From: Halosimplex rubrum
GTDB lineage: Archaea; Halobacteriota; Halobacteria; Halobacteriales; Haloarculaceae
Length of the DNA: 64,000 bases
Assembly (NCBI RefSeq): GCF_013415885.1
Contig: NZ_CP058910.1
Coordinates: 124,001-188,000, forward strand
Reading direction: 5' to 3'
The notes beneath the pieces are model-generated. The model was not told where the DNA came from. It did no database searches and saw nothing but the letters and a program-made list of their open reading frames with translations. Positions 26,383-35,268 of this stretch are shown in pieces. Position numbers and translations under genes: made by a program. The number at the start of each line of letters is the position of its first letter. Within the stretch, counting starts at the first letter, position 1.

Positions 26383-26661
26383 TCACTCCCGGATGACGCC
26401 GAGGTAGGCGGCGACGGCCCCCAGCAGGTCGGTCTTGCTCGCGTCGTCGGCGTCCTTGACGAGGACGCGTCCGCGGGGTTCGTACTCCCGAGGATACGTC
26501 TTCTCGCGCTCGATGACGGCGTCGTAGCCCACCTGCTGGACGGCCTGTGCGATCTCGTCGACCGTCGGCTCCGGGACCGCGAGGTCCGACGCCACCCGAC
26601 GCCCCTCGCTGCGCGTGCAGGAGGCGTCGAGCGCCGCCGGCCAGATGACGTTCTCGACCAT
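26383..26661 (-). CDS. srp19: Signal recognition particle protein SRP19
   Basis: SRP19 binds the SRP RNA and helps load SRP54 for co-translational targeting. The 92-residue length matches archaeal SRP19. The sequence has the typical [19 protein letters not shown] start (conserved W-P followed by G-R-R-V) and the C-terminal [24 protein letters not shown] (conserved P-x-x-x-x-R-G-R-V). The conserved R/K-rich loop contacts the RNA tetraloop in the family. It is the first gene of the srp19-gar1 pair; upstream is the repeat-rich gap to 27120. Confidence 0.93.
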   Translation of the reverse strand: MVENVIWPAALDASCTRSEGRRVASDLAVPEPTVDEIAQAVQQVGYDAVIEREKTYPREYEPRGRVLVKDADDASKTDLLGAVAAYLGVIRE

Positions 26662-26781
26662 ACCCGACGGTGAGCACCCGGCTACGTAAGGGTCTTTCCG
26701 GTCGCCGCGATGGAACGTACGGGTTCGATCGCTCGGCGTGGATTCGGACGTGGTGCAACAGGCCGCAACGAACGGGGTCCA

Positions 26782-26877
26782 GCCACCGCGAACGGCGTCG
26801 ATCCTGCAACCGCGAACCGCGACGATCCTGCAACCGCGAACCGCGACGATCCTGCAACCGCGAACGGCGTGAAAGCC
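26782..26877. repeat. Four tandem 24-bp repeats in a non-coding gap
   Basis: Units of 24 bp start at 26782, 26806, 26830 and 26854, each beginning GC(C/A)ACCGCGAAC. Units 2 and 3 are identical; the first and last are diverged at their ends, and the last merges into the boundary of the inverted-repeat element at 26869. A plus-strand frame through it (repeating PATANRDD) lacks coding features and probably is not a gene. Confidence 0.75.
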
Positions 26878-27039
26878 CCGACGCGTTCACCTCCCGCGGC
26901 TCGTTGCGCTCCTCGGGCTTCGCCCTGCGGTGCTTACGTCGCCGGGGTTCGGCGAACGCGTCGCCCCTTTCGTTCCCACCCGGTTCGGCTGGGCGGGCAG
27001 TCTGTGCGGGCGGGAATGAAAGCGGCCGGAGGCTTTCAC
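26869..27039. repeat. 171-bp element with two nested inverted repeats
   Basis: Outer arms are GTGAAAGCC (26869-26877) and GGCTTTCAC (27031-27039). Inner arms are GACGCGTTC (26880-26888) and GAACGCGTC (26954-26962). A local stem TGAAAGC (27017-27023) with GCTTTCA (27032-27038) overlaps the right end. The start (GAAAGCCCCGACGCG) resembles the repeats at 63824 and 63881. There is no transposase; it may be a non-autonomous repeat of an unknown family. The rest of 26662-27120 shows no convincing gene. Confidence 0.55.
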
Positions 27040-27120
27040 GCTGTCTGCGGTCGCGGTCACTCGTGATTCGTCGCGGTACTCGCGCGCTCCGGTCGAAAAA
27101 ATCGCAGTTCGGTCGCGTTC

Positions 27121-28401
27121 TTACCGACGGTGTCGAGCGACGAGCGCGCCCGCGAGCAGTGCGACGAGCGCGGTCATCGGGCCGAAGCCGGGGCCGTCGC
27201 CGCTGGTGGTCGTCCCGACGGGCGAAGCCGCGCCGTCCTCGGACTCGGCGGTCGGCGTCGCGGTCCCGTCGGCGTCCATCATCGTCGCCGTCACGGTCCC
27301 GTCGGCGTCCATCCCGGCCGTCGCGGTCGGCGTCACGTCCTCGGTTCCGCCGGGCGTGGGCGTCGCGGTCGGCGTCGGCGTCGAACACGTCGCTGGCTGG
27401 GGCGTCTCGACCGCCGAGAAGTCGACCGCCTCGTAGGCCTCGGGGTGGAGCGCCTGGGCGATGGTCTTCAGCGCCTCGACGTTCTTCGGCCCGTTCTGGG
27501 TCATGAAGTTCCGGTTCACCCGGACGACGTTCCCCTCCCGAACCGCGGTCGTCTCGTTGAACGTCGGGGTCTTCGGGACCGACCCGAACTGGCCGTTCTG
27601 GACGATCCACTCGGGGTCCTTCTGGGTGATTATCTCGTTGCTGAGCGTGCCGTAGTTGTTGCTGGTGTTGATCTCGCCGGCGGCGATGTTGTCCCCGCCC
27701 GCCGCGGCGACGATCTGGCCGACGAACGTGTCCTCGGCGGCGGTCCAGCCGCCGCCGAGGTGGAAGAACACGCGTGGGTTGTTCTCGTCGCCCACGGCGT
27801 CGCGGATCGCCTGCACCTGGCCCCGCATCTCGGCGCTCGTCTGTCCCGCGGCGTCGTAGTTACCGGTCAGCCGGCCGTACAGCTCGATCTTGGCGGCCAC
27901 GTCTTCGAGGTTCGACGCCGCCTCGAACTTGTAGACCGTCAGACCGCTGTTGCGCAGGGCCTGGACGGTCTCGTTGGGGACGACGTTCGGCGCGAGCACC
28001 AGGTCGGGCTGGGCGCCGACGACCGCTTCGGTGACGACCGAACCGTCGTCGTTGACCACGTCGGTCTTGCCCTCCGTGTCGTTCAGATAGTCGAGGTAGT
28101 AGTCCTGGGGCATCGCGACCGTCTCGTCGTCCGCGCCGATGCTCCAGAGGATCTGGGCCGCACTGGGAGCCAGCGCGGCGAGCCGGTCGGGGTCCTCGTC
28201 GATCGTTACCTCCGTTCCCGTCGCGTCGGTGACGGTCATCTCGTACGTGCAGTGGGTGTCCGCGAGCGTACCCGCGTCCGCGCTCGCCGCACTCGCACCC
28301 GATGAACCCGTCGCCGCGCCGGCGCCGGCCGCGGCGGGCACCGCGCCCACCGCCGCCAGCACGACCAGCGCGGCACCGACGACTGCCGTCGCGTCTCTCA
28401 T
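27121..28401 (-). CDS. btuF: BtuF-like ABC substrate-binding protein with PGF-CTERM anchor
   Basis: The 426-residue protein has an N-terminal signal peptide ([26 protein letters not shown]), then a helical-backbone binding-protein domain (about 55-340) of the BtuF/FepB class: [25 protein letters not shown] and [23 protein letters not shown] Thr/Pro-rich linker follows, and the end, [25 protein letters not shown], is a PGF-CTERM signal (GPGF, helix, basic tail) recognised by archaeosortase A. The protein is thus probably tethered by a lipid after C-terminal processing, unlike the usual N-terminal lipobox. It is divergent from the BtuC permease, sharing a 64-nt promoter region, and probably supplies cobalamin or a corrinoid-like ligand. 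Confidence 0.87.
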   Translation of the reverse strand: MRDATAVVGAALVVLAAVGAVPAAAGAGAATGSSGASAASADAGTLADTHCTYEMTVTDATGTEVTIDEDPDRLAALAPSAAQILWSIGADDETVAMPQDYYLDYLNDTEGKTDVVNDDGSVVTEAVVGAQPDLVLAPNVVPNETVQALRNSGLTVYKFEAASNLEDVAAKIELYGRLTGNYDAAGQTSAEMRGQVQAIRDAVGDENNPRVFFHLGGGWTAAEDTFVGQIVAAAGGDNIAAGEINTSNNYGTLSNEIITQKDPEWIVQNGQFGSVPKTPTFNETTAVREGNVVRVNRNFMTQNGPKNVEALKTIAQALHPEAYEAVDFSAVETPQPATCSTPTPTATPTPGGTEDVTPTATAGMDADGTVTATMMDADGTATPTAESEDGAASPVGTTTSGDGPGFGPMTALVALLAGALVARHRR

Positions 28402-28465
28402 GGCGTCTGTGGCTGTGCCCCTTTGCAATAAATATTTACCTACTGCAACCAGACTTGATGTCAGC
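28402..28465. promoter_or_regulatory. Shared divergent promoter with inverted repeat
   Basis: The 64 nt between btuF and btuC contain AATAAATATTTA (28427-28438), AT-rich on both strands, consistent with back-to-back TATA boxes. It is flanked by TTGCA (28423-28427) and TGCAA (28444-28448), a 5-bp inverted repeat that could bind a dimeric regulator controlling both genes together. Confidence 0.5.
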
Positions 28466-29569
28466 ATGGCAGTCCGGACGCGGACCGTGGGGTGGTCGAC
28501 GGGACTGACCGGCCTGCTGGTGGCCGTCGCGCTCGTCAGCGCCACGGTCGGCCCGGTCAGCGTCCCCCTGTCGACGGTCGCGAGAGCGGCGCTCAACGCC
28601 GTCGGCGTCCCGACGGGCGTCTCCGTCGGCAGCGGGACCGTCGCGCTGTTCGGCGCCTCGGCGACCGTGCCGGTCCCGGACCTCTCCTACACCTACCTGT
28701 TCTCGTTCCCGGTCGACGCGACGAGCGAGACGATCGTCCGGCGGATCCGCTTGCCACGGATCGCGCTGGCGGCGACGGTCGGCTTCGCCCTGGCCGCCGC
28801 CGGCACCGTGATGCAGGGGTTCTTCCGCAACCCGATGGCCGACCCCTCCATCATCGGCGTCTCCTCGGGCGCCGCCGTCGGCGCCGTCGCGACCATCGCC
28901 CTCTCCTTCTCGGGACCGTACGCCCTCCAGACGGCCGCGTTCGTCGGCGCCGTCGTCAGCGCGTTCGCCGTCTACCTGATCGCCACCGAGGGCGGGCGAA
29001 CGCCCACCGCGACGCTGCTGCTGGCGGGCGTCGCGATCCAGACCTTGCTCGGTGCGGTCGTCTCCTACCTGCTCCTTCGGGCCGGCGAGAGCCTCGAACA
29101 GGCGCTGTACTGGCTGATGGGCGGGCTGCTCCGCAACGCCGTCTGGACGGACGTGGCCGTCACCGTCCCCGTCGCGGCGGTCTGCTTCGGCGTCCTGCTG
29201 GCCTACGGTCGCGATCTGAACGTCCTCCTGCTCGGCGAAGCAGACGCCCACACGCTCGGCATCGAGGTCGAGCGCACCAAACGAATCTTGCTGGCGGTCT
29301 CCAGCGTCGTCACCGCGGCGGCCGTCGCCGTCGCCGGCTCGATCGGGTTCGTCGGCCTCGTCGTCCCCCACGTGATGCGGCTGCTCGTCGGCCCCGACCA
29401 CCGGATCTTGCTGCCGACGAGCGCCGTCGCCGGCGGCGCCTTCCTCGTCGCGACCGACACCGTCGCCCGCTCGGGGGGCGTCGAGGTCCCCGTCGGCATC
29501 GTCACCGCCGCCCTGGGCGCGCCCTTCTTTCTCTATCTCCTCCGCACCCGGGAGGTGCATTCGCTGTGA
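28466..29569 (+). CDS. btuC: BtuC-family (FecCD) ABC permease
   Basis: The 367-residue protein is a typical FecCD permease with about ten helices. Visible family motifs are [46 protein letters not shown] (conserved R-L-P-R, G-x-x-x-Q, N-P-L/M-A-D-P, G-x-S-x-G-A) and [21 protein letters not shown], the loop that contacts the ATPase. In this family the permease imports vitamin B12, heme or ferri-siderophores. The ATG at 28466 is the first in frame with the membrane segments. Its stop overlaps the GTG start of the ATPase (GTGA). Confidence 0.93.
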   Translation: MAVRTRTVGWSTGLTGLLVAVALVSATVGPVSVPLSTVARAALNAVGVPTGVSVGSGTVALFGASATVPVPDLSYTYLFSFPVDATSETIVRRIRLPRIALAATVGFALAAAGTVMQGFFRNPMADPSIIGVSSGAAVGAVATIALSFSGPYALQTAAFVGAVVSAFAVYLIATEGGRTPTATLLLAGVAIQTLLGAVVSYLLLRAGESLEQALYWLMGGLLRNAVWTDVAVTVPVAAVCFGVLLAYGRDLNVLLLGEADAHTLGIEVERTKRILLAVSSVVTAAAVAVAGSIGFVGLVVPHVMRLLVGPDHRILLPTSAVAGGAFLVATDTVARSGGVEVPVGIVTAALGAPFFLYLLRTREVHSL

Positions 29570-30990
29570 CACCCGACCTCGCGACCGACGCTCTGGACGC
29601 GCTCGGCGGACTCGTCGGCGACGACGAGGACCGCCCGACGGACGGTACGGCGGCGACCGGGAACGGGGCGACCGGTGCCGACCCGACGGCGACCGCCGCC
29701 GGCCCCCTGATCGAGGTCGAGGACCTGTCGCTGTCTTACGGTGACCTGTCGGTCCTCGCCGAGGTGTCGCTGTCGGTGGAGTCGGGGGAGTTCGTCGGCC
29801 TCGTCGGGCCGAACGGCGCCGGGAAGACGACGCTGTTGGGGGCGATCAACGGCGTCCTCGAACCCGGTTCGGGGCGCGTCCGCGTCGGCGGGGAGCGGGT
29901 CGCGGACCTGTCCTCGCGGGCGGCGAGCCGCCTGGTCGCGACGGTGCCCCAGGACACGACGGTCGCGTTCGACTTTTCGGTCGAGGATATCGTCGAGATG
30001 GGCCGGACGCCGTACCACCGACGGTTCGGCGGCGACCCCGACGCCGCGGCGGCGGTCGACCGCGCGCTCGAACGGACCGAGACCGAGCGCTTCCGCGACC
30101 GGTCGGTCGCCTCGCTCAGCGGCGGCGAGCGCCAGCGGGTCGTGCTCGCCCGCGCGCTCGCTCAGGAGACGCCGGCGCTCGTCCTCGACGAGCCGACGGC
30201 CAGCCTCGACGTGAACCACCAGGTCCGGACGCTCGAACTCGTCGCCGACCTGGTCGACGCCGAGGGGAAGGCGGCGCTGGCGGCGATCCACGACCTGGAC
30301 CTCGCGGCTCGCTTCTGCGACCGGCTGGCCGTCCTCGCCGACGGCGAACTGCTCGCGGTCGGCCCGCCCGCCGAGGTGCTGACCGCCGAGACCGTCGGGA
30401 CCGCCTTCGACACCGACGCCGCCGTCCTCCCGAACCCGGTGACCGGGACGCCGGCCGTGACGCCCCTGCCGGCGCCCGGCGAACTGGACCTGCGGGTCCA
30501 CGTCGTCGGCACCGGCACGGCCGCCGCCCGGGTCGTCTCGACACTGGTGGCCGCGGGCGCGACGGTGACCGTCGGCGCGCTCCCCGACGGGGACGTGGCC
30601 GCCGAGACGGCCCGGGAACTCGCCGCGGAGGTCGTGACCGCGCCCGCGTTCGGCGGGCTCGACGGCGAACCCGAGGCGGCCGCTCGCGACTGCCTGGCGG
30701 CGGCCGACGCGGTCGTCGTCGTCGACCCGCTCGCCCCCTCGCTCCGGGCGCTCGTCCGCGACCAGGAGCCGGTCGTCCGCGTCGCGGCCGACGACGCCGC
30801 GAGTGCGGCGGCCGAACTCGGCGGCGGGACCGCGGACGACCGCGGGCGCGACCGGTCGCCCGGCCCCGGTACGGGACGAGGCGCCGAGCGCGACTCAGCG
30901 ACGGTCGACGCCGCCGCGCGAGCGACGCCGGAGACGGTCGCGCTCGGGGTGCGACGGGCGCTCGACCGGCCGGCCTCGGCCGACGACTGA
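29566..30990 (+). CDS. btuD: BtuD-like ABC ATPase with a C-terminal extra domain
   Basis: The 474-residue protein starts with a GTG overlapping the btuC stop. A low-complexity start (to about 44) precedes the ATPase domain: Walker [11 protein letters not shown]-loop, signature LSGGERQR and Walker [13 protein letters not shown], followed by the switch His in AAIHDLDLA. It fits the FecE/BtuD group. Past the ATPase domain (about residue 280) is a further domain of about 190 residues. It begins [29 protein letters not shown], resembles a Rossmann-like module and is followed by an acidic tail. The extension may bind a cofactor or regulate import; haloarchaeal cobalamin importers are known to have such tails. 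Confidence 0.9.
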   Translation: MTPDLATDALDALGGLVGDDEDRPTDGTAATGNGATGADPTATAAGPLIEVEDLSLSYGDLSVLAEVSLSVESGEFVGLVGPNGAGKTTLLGAINGVLEPGSGRVRVGGERVADLSSRAASRLVATVPQDTTVAFDFSVEDIVEMGRTPYHRRFGGDPDAAAAVDRALERTETERFRDRSVASLSGGERQRVVLARALAQETPALVLDEPTASLDVNHQVRTLELVADLVDAEGKAALAAIHDLDLAARFCDRLAVLADGELLAVGPPAEVLTAETVGTAFDTDAAVLPNPVTGTPAVTPLPAPGELDLRVHVVGTGTAAARVVSTLVAAGATVTVGALPDGDVAAETARELAAEVVTAPAFGGLDGEPEAAARDCLAAADAVVVVDPLAPSLRALVRDQEPVVRVAADDAASAAAELGGGTADDRGRDRSPGPGTGRGAERDSATVDAAARATPETVALGVRRALDRPASADD

Positions 30991-31098
30991 GGCGACCCGG
31001 ACGCCGAGTCGAGCGTCGCGGGGACACTCCCGAGCGCCGGCCGTTCTCGTTCGTCCCGTGGACACAACAGTTATTGGCGGCCGTACAGACTCCCGACT

Positions 31099-31926
31099 AT
31101 GGTGGACGTGAACGTGAACAAACCGACGCTGCTGGTCGCGGGGGGCGGCGCGGTCGCGCTGGTCGTCGTCGCGGTACTCGTCGGTGCCGCCTTGAGCCAG
31201 CCGAACGCGCCGGTGACGGGGGACCCGTCGACGGCGACGGCGGTCGACGCGACCGACTTGCCGACGCTGGCGCCGACGACGACGGGGACGGCGGCGGGGA
31301 CGGCGGCCGCGACGACCGGGACATCGACTACGACGCCGACGCCGTACCCGACGCTCACACCGACGCCGACGCCGACACCCACGCCGACCGCGACGCCGGC
31401 GCTGACGGACCTGCCGGCCGACGCGTTCGACGAACGGGAGATCGAACGCCTGGTCGGCGAGTACATCAACGACCGGCGGGCGAGCGAGGGGCTCGACCCG
31501 CTGACAGTCGAGGGCCAGGGGGTCGACCGCCTCACCGAGATGGCCAGGGGCCACAGCGTCCAGATGGCCGATCAGGGCGAAGCGATCCACAGGATCGACG
31601 GCGTGACCAGCGCCGAGCGCTACCGCGACCACCAGCTCTACGACCGCTGCAAGTGGTCGTCGCCGGACGGTAACACGCTCCGGACCGCCGACGACAACGC
31701 CTTCGAAGCCGTCGGGCGGACGGTCGCCGGTGACCCGGACCATCGGGTCAACGGGAGCCGTCAGTTCAACGGCGACGAGAGCGCCGTGGCCCGCGCGGTC
31801 GTCGAGTCGTGGTGGAACACCTCGACCTACCCGCCGCGGCTGACCTACCCGAACGCCGACGAGGTCGGCGTCGGCGTCGAGATCACCCGCCGCAACGACG
31901 TGTTCGTCACCGCCAACGTCTGTTGA
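31099..31926 (+). CDS. Secreted or anchored CAP-domain (SCP-like) protein
   Basis: The 275-residue protein has an N-terminal hydrophobic helix (about 10-32, an uncleaved anchor or signal), a Thr/Pro/Ala-rich linker (about 40-95 with TPTPTP repeats) and a CAP-like domain. In the latter, EIERLVGEYINDRRASEGLDPLTV and MARGHSVQMADQ (a conserved H in the helix) and GESWWNTSTYPPRL-like WW-x-S segments match the family. Cysteines at CKWSS and the terminal NVC may pair. The active-site His is present. Bacterial and archaeal CAP proteins are cell-surface with unknown catalytic role. The gene has its own upstream TATA-like GTTATTGGC about 30 nt before the ATG. Confidence 0.75.
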   Translation: MVDVNVNKPTLLVAGGGAVALVVVAVLVGAALSQPNAPVTGDPSTATAVDATDLPTLAPTTTGTAAGTAAATTGTSTTTPTPYPTLTPTPTPTPTPTATPALTDLPADAFDEREIERLVGEYINDRRASEGLDPLTVEGQGVDRLTEMARGHSVQMADQGEAIHRIDGVTSAERYRDHQLYDRCKWSSPDGNTLRTADDNAFEAVGRTVAGDPDHRVNGSRQFNGDESAVARAVVESWWNTSTYPPRLTYPNADEVGVGVEITRRNDVFVTANVC

Positions 31927-31934
31927 ACGGCCGC

Positions 31935-32510
31935 TCACTCGGCGTGGCGGCTGATCTCGTTGAACGCGGCCTGGAAGTCGTCGAACTCGGCGAGCGCCTC
32001 GTCCATCTCGGTCTGGATCGACGCGGCGCGGTCGCGCAGCCGGGCGACCTCGTCGCTGTCGTCGAGTTCGGCCTCGGTCTTCTCGGCCTCCAGGAGGGCG
32101 ATCTTGGAGGTGATCTCCAGATACTCGGTGAGTCGGTCGTCGTAGCGGCTGGCGGTGAGCTGCTGTTCGATGGCGGCGACCAGGTCCGCTTTCTGGACGG
32201 GCTTGCAGAGGTAGTCGTCGAACGGCATGTCGACGATGTCGAAGTCCGGGTCGACCGCAGTGATCATGATGACCCGCGTGTCGAGTCCGCGCTCGCGGAT
32301 CGTCGACAGCACGTCGTCGCCCGACACCTGGGGCATCCGGCGGTCGAGCAGGACCACGTCGACGGCCTCGTCGACCGCTTCGAGCGCCTCCTCTCCACCG
32401 TACGCCGTCTCCGTGTCGTACTCGTCGCGGAGGCGCAGCGCGTACACGTCGGCGACCTCCGCCTCGTCGTCGACGATGAGGACCCGCGGCTCGGTGCTCG
32501 TCTCGTTCAC
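31935..32510 (-). CDS. HalX-type response regulator
   Basis: The 191-residue protein has an N-terminal receiver domain. Its acidic pocket is RVLIVDDEAEVAD, the phospho-acceptor Asp is in VVLLDRRMPQVSG, the conserved Thr/Ser is in IMITAVD, and the Lys lies in CKPVQKADL. The C-terminal part (about 120-191) is a coiled-coil-forming helical region with EISSKIALLEAEK and FDDFQAAFNEISRH, characteristic of the HalX domain. Such regulators pair with unlinked histidine kinases. The GTG at 32510 is the start; a minus-strand TATA-like TTACATAG lies about 27 nt upstream, giving a leaderless transcript. It converges with the CAP-domain gene. Confidence 0.88.
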   Translation of the reverse strand: MNETSTEPRVLIVDDEAEVADVYALRLRDEYDTETAYGGEEALEAVDEAVDVVLLDRRMPQVSGDDVLSTIRERGLDTRVIMITAVDPDFDIVDMPFDDYLCKPVQKADLVAAIEQQLTASRYDDRLTEYLEITSKIALLEAEKTEAELDDSDEVARLRDRAASIQTEMDEALAEFDDFQAAFNEISRHAE

Positions 32511-32761
32511 GCCGTGATCTGACGCAGTGGTCCTATGTAAGTGCGTGGGTGCCGGCCAACGGTCACCGGTTTTCAGGCGTTCTACGGGCTGTCCGCGCGG
32601 GGCGGGCGGCCCCAGAGGGACGAACAGGTTCGTCACGGCGCCGCGCGCCCGGCTGGCCGGGCCGGCCCGATCGGCAGCGTCGCGAGGGCGAAGCGGGGTC
32701 TGGCCGCCAGTAGGGTGATCCAAACACAATCCCTTTGCCCGTACCCTTCCAAGACCGGGTA

Positions 32762-33703
32762 ATGTCGAGGTGCGACGAGTGCGGCAAGCAGGAGAACATG
32801 CCGTACCAGTGTCGCCACTGCGGCGGCACGTTCTGTGCGGAACATCGGCTCCCGGAGAACCACGGCTGTCCGGGGTTGGACAGCTGGGACGACCCCGGCG
32901 GCGTCTTCGAGAGCGGCTTCGACGACAGCGTCGCCGACGACTCCGGCGGCGGTGGCCTGAGCGACCGCCTCGGGATCGACACCGGCCCCGGCGGCCCGCT
33001 GGGCTACTTCCGCGGCAACATGACCTACGCCTTCCTCGGGCTCATGTGGATCACCTTCTTCCTGCAGCTGGTGACCCAGGTGGTCGCGCCCGGCCTGGTC
33101 GAGCCCATCTTCGTGCTCTCGCCGGCCCACCCCGAGTACGTCTGGACCTGGTTCACCTCCATCTTCGCCCACGGCGGCTTCGGGCACATCGCCATCAACA
33201 GCATCGTGATATTCTTCTTCGGCCGTCTGGTCGAGGACTACGTCGGCTCGCGCGATTTCACCGTCCTCTTCCTCGCCAGCGGGGCGCTCGCCGGCCTCGG
33301 CCAGGTCGGCTTCCAGATCTACCAGTACGGCGGGATCCCGGCGCCGGGCCCCGGTGTCGCCGGCGTCATCGGCGCCAGCGGCGCGGGCCTGGCCATCATG
33401 GCCGTGCTCACCGTCCTCAACCCCAACCTCACGGTGTACCTGTACTTCCTGCTCCCGGTGCCGCTGTGGCTGCTGACCGTCGGCTACACCGGCTACACCG
33501 CCTTCCTGATCCTCTCGACCGGCATCGGCGCCGGCGGCACCGCACAGCTCGCCCACCTCCTCGGGCTCGGGATCGGCCTGTTGTACGGTCAACACGTCAA
33601 GGGTCGCCGTCGCGTCCCCGACCAGTTGCAGTTCGGCGCCGGCGGTCGCGGTCCGGGCGGCCCCGGTGGCCCGGGCGGCCCCGGCGGTCGCGGCCCGTTC
33701 TGA
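32762..33703 (+). CDS. AN1-zinc-finger rhomboid intramembrane serine protease
   Basis: The 313-residue protein has an N-terminal AN1-like zinc finger (CDECGKQ... CRHCGGTFC.EHRLPENHGC, residues 4-36) and an acidic Gly-rich linker. A rhomboid domain with about six to seven helices follows. It carries the conserved FAHGGFGHIAIN loop (His137 and 142), the catalytic Ser206 in GVIGASGA and His265 in AQLAHLLGLG. The C-terminus is a Gly/Pro-rich tail (GGPGGPGGPGG). Archaeal rhomboids with AN1 fingers are known. It probably cleaves membrane-anchored substrates, while the finger could bind ubiquitin-like or regulatory partners. The endonuclease V gene follows after 13 nt. Confidence 0.93.
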   Translation: MSRCDECGKQENMPYQCRHCGGTFCAEHRLPENHGCPGLDSWDDPGGVFESGFDDSVADDSGGGGLSDRLGIDTGPGGPLGYFRGNMTYAFLGLMWITFFLQLVTQVVAPGLVEPIFVLSPAHPEYVWTWFTSIFAHGGFGHIAINSIVIFFFGRLVEDYVGSRDFTVLFLASGALAGLGQVGFQIYQYGGIPAPGPGVAGVIGASGAGLAIMAVLTVLNPNLTVYLYFLLPVPLWLLTVGYTGYTAFLILSTGIGAGGTAQLAHLLGLGIGLLYGQHVKGRRRVPDQLQFGAGGRGPGGPGGPGGPGGRGPF

Positions 33704-33719
33704 TGGAGGTCCGCTGATG
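33701..33719 (+). repeat. Short tandem duplication between rhomboid and endonuclease V genes
   Basis: The 14-base TGATGGAGGTCCGC (33701-33714) is followed at once by TGATGGAGGTCG (33715 on). The first copy holds the rhomboid stop TGA and a five-codon frame MEVR-stop from ATG 33702; the second holds the start ATG 33717 of the next gene. The duplication probably separated an originally overlapping TGATG junction. Confidence 0.7.
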
Positions 33720-34589
33720 GAGGTCGTCCGCCCCGAGTTCGTCCCCGACGCCTCGCTCTCCCACGAGGACATGGAAGCGCTCCAGCGCGGGATCGCCGAG
33801 ACCGCCGTCTTCGAGGACGACCTCCCCGTCGACCCCGCACGAGTCTGCGGTGGGAGCGGCGGGGCCAGCGAGCCCGCGACCGACGACGCACAGACCAGCC
33901 TCGCCGACGCGACCGACAGCGGGGACGCGGCGACCGCGACCGACAGCGGAGTGCCGGCCGAGGCCCCGCCGCTGGTCGCTGGCGTCGACCAGGCGTTCGT
34001 CGACGACCACGCCGTCAGCGCTGTCGTCCTCCTGCGCGGCGGCGAAGTGATCGAGCGCGTCTACGCCGTCGAACCCGTCGAGATCCCCTACATCCCGGGC
34101 CTGCTGAGCTTCCGGGAGGGGACCGCGATCCTCTCGGCGTTCGACGCGCTCTCTCGCGATCCCGATCTCGCCCTCGTCGACGGCAGCGGCCGCATCCACT
34201 TCCGGGAGGCCGGCATCGCGACTCACGTCGGCGTCACGCTCGACCTGCCGACGGTGGGCGTCGCCAAGAGCCTGCTCTGTGGCGCCCCACGGGAGTCGCT
34301 CGACCGGAAACTCCCCCAGGGCGCACGCGTCGCCATCGAGGCCGACGGGGACGTGGCGACCGCCGAGCCCGGGACCCGGATCGGCGACGCCGTCCAGACC
34401 CGACAGTTCGAGAACTCGGATCGATACGTGAATCCCCTGATCGTCAGCCCCGGCCACCGCGTCGGCGCCGACACCGCCGCCGACGCGGTGCTGGCCTGTG
34501 CGGCGGGCTACAAGCTCCCCGAACCCACCCGACTGGCCGACCAGTACGCCGACGAGGTCAAAGCCGAGGTCCGCGAGGAGCTGGACTGA
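33717..34589 (+). CDS. nfi: Endonuclease V
   Basis: Endonuclease V cleaves at deoxyinosine or mismatched sites in DNA repair. The 290-residue protein has the family segments LVAGVDQAFVDDHAVSAVVLL (catalytic Asp), EIPYIPGLLSFREG and LALVDGSGRIHFREAGIATHVGVTLDLPTVGVAKSLLCG. The last has Phe where many homologues have Pro. It is longer than the usual ~225 residues because of an acidic/Ser/Thr-rich insertion at about 44-80 (SGGASEPATDDAQ... DSGVPAEAPP), which looks like a haloarchaeal linker. Start ATG 33717 is used. It follows the rhomboid gene directly and could be co-transcribed with it. Confidence 0.9.
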   Translation: MEVVRPEFVPDASLSHEDMEALQRGIAETAVFEDDLPVDPARVCGGSGGASEPATDDAQTSLADATDSGDAATATDSGVPAEAPPLVAGVDQAFVDDHAVSAVVLLRGGEVIERVYAVEPVEIPYIPGLLSFREGTAILSAFDALSRDPDLALVDGSGRIHFREAGIATHVGVTLDLPTVGVAKSLLCGAPRESLDRKLPQGARVAIEADGDVATAEPGTRIGDAVQTRQFENSDRYVNPLIVSPGHRVGADTAADAVLACAAGYKLPEPTRLADQYADEVKAEVREELD

Positions 34590-34607
34590 CCCGTCTGACC
34601 CGTTCGG

Positions 34608-35171
34608 TCAGTCCCCGTCGAGCGTCGCGACGAACAGGAACGTCTCCGAGCGAGTCGCTCGAAACGCCACGGAGAAGCCGGCCGCCTCGAACGCCGCGGC
34701 GGCGTGGTCGGCGTCGTAGCGCTCGTCGGCCGGCGGCCCGCGCTCGCCCGGCCCCTCGGCGGTCCAGTCGACGACCGCGACCCGCCCGCCCGGTCGCAGG
34801 ACGCGAGCGAGTTCGTCGACGGTTTCGGCGGGGAGTTCGTGGTAGGTCATCGTCGCGAACGCGCCGTCCAGCGCGTCGTCGTCGAACGGCAACTCGTCGG
34901 CGCCGCTCGTGACGAGTTCGACGTTCTCGGGGACGCCCTTCTCGCGGTAGCGGTCGTGCATCGCCGCCTGCACATCGAGGGCGTAGACCGTGCCGGCGTG
35001 CGGTGCCACGTCGTCGGTGAAAAAGCCCGTACCGCTGCCCACGTCGACGACCGCGTCGTCGGGAGCGGGGTCGAACGCCCAGAGCAGTTCTTCCGCCGAG
35101 CAGCTGCGATAGCGGCGCGCGGCGTCCTCCAGTCGGTCGGCGTCCGCGGCGGGGAAGGTGTGGTGGCCCAT
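34608..35171 (-). CDS. Class I SAM-dependent methyltransferase
   Basis: The 187-residue protein has the motif I AVVDVGSGTGFFTDDVAPHAG, an acidic residue in ALDVQAAMHDRYREKG, and DGAFATMTYHELPAETVDELARVLRPGGRVAVVDW. The last resembles UbiE/COQ5-like enzymes that include a His before the Glu-Leu. The start is set at ATG 35171 (MGHHTFPAADADRL) because the longer in-frame N-terminus (to 35351) is Arg/Pro-rich and overlaps the next gene. It converges with the endonuclease V gene 18 nt away. The substrate is unknown. Confidence 0.85.
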   Translation of the reverse strand: MGHHTFPAADADRLEDAARRYRSCSAEELLWAFDPAPDDAVVDVGSGTGFFTDDVAPHAGTVYALDVQAAMHDRYREKGVPENVELVTSGADELPFDDDALDGAFATMTYHELPAETVDELARVLRPGGRVAVVDWTAEGPGERGPPADERYDADHAAAAFEAAGFSVAFRATRSETFLFVATLDGD

Positions 35172-35268
35172 CGCTTCGAGGTTGCGGTCGCCCGGGGAAA
35201 TAGGTCCGGTCCCGGCCGGCGACGGGCTCGGTCGTTCGCGTAGCGGGTGCGATCCGGGCCGGTCCCGC

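Noticed and set aside
26720-26740. GGGTTCGATC resembling a tRNA T-loop
   Set aside because: The flanks do not pair into a five-bp T stem, and no acceptor, D or anticodon arms lie at the right distances.
26710-27066. 118-codon plus-strand frame with PATANRDD repeats
   Set aside because: It is produced by the 24-bp tandem repeats and the inverted-repeat element. It has no start context or domain.
31330-31400. Repeated TPTPTP coding sequence as a DNA repeat
   Set aside because: It is a normal Thr/Pro linker of the CAP protein with mixed codons, not an amplified DNA unit.
32511-32761. Possible small gene between response regulator and rhomboid
   Set aside because: Frames here are Arg/Gly-rich, without promoter spacing or motif. 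The gap holds the two divergent promoters.
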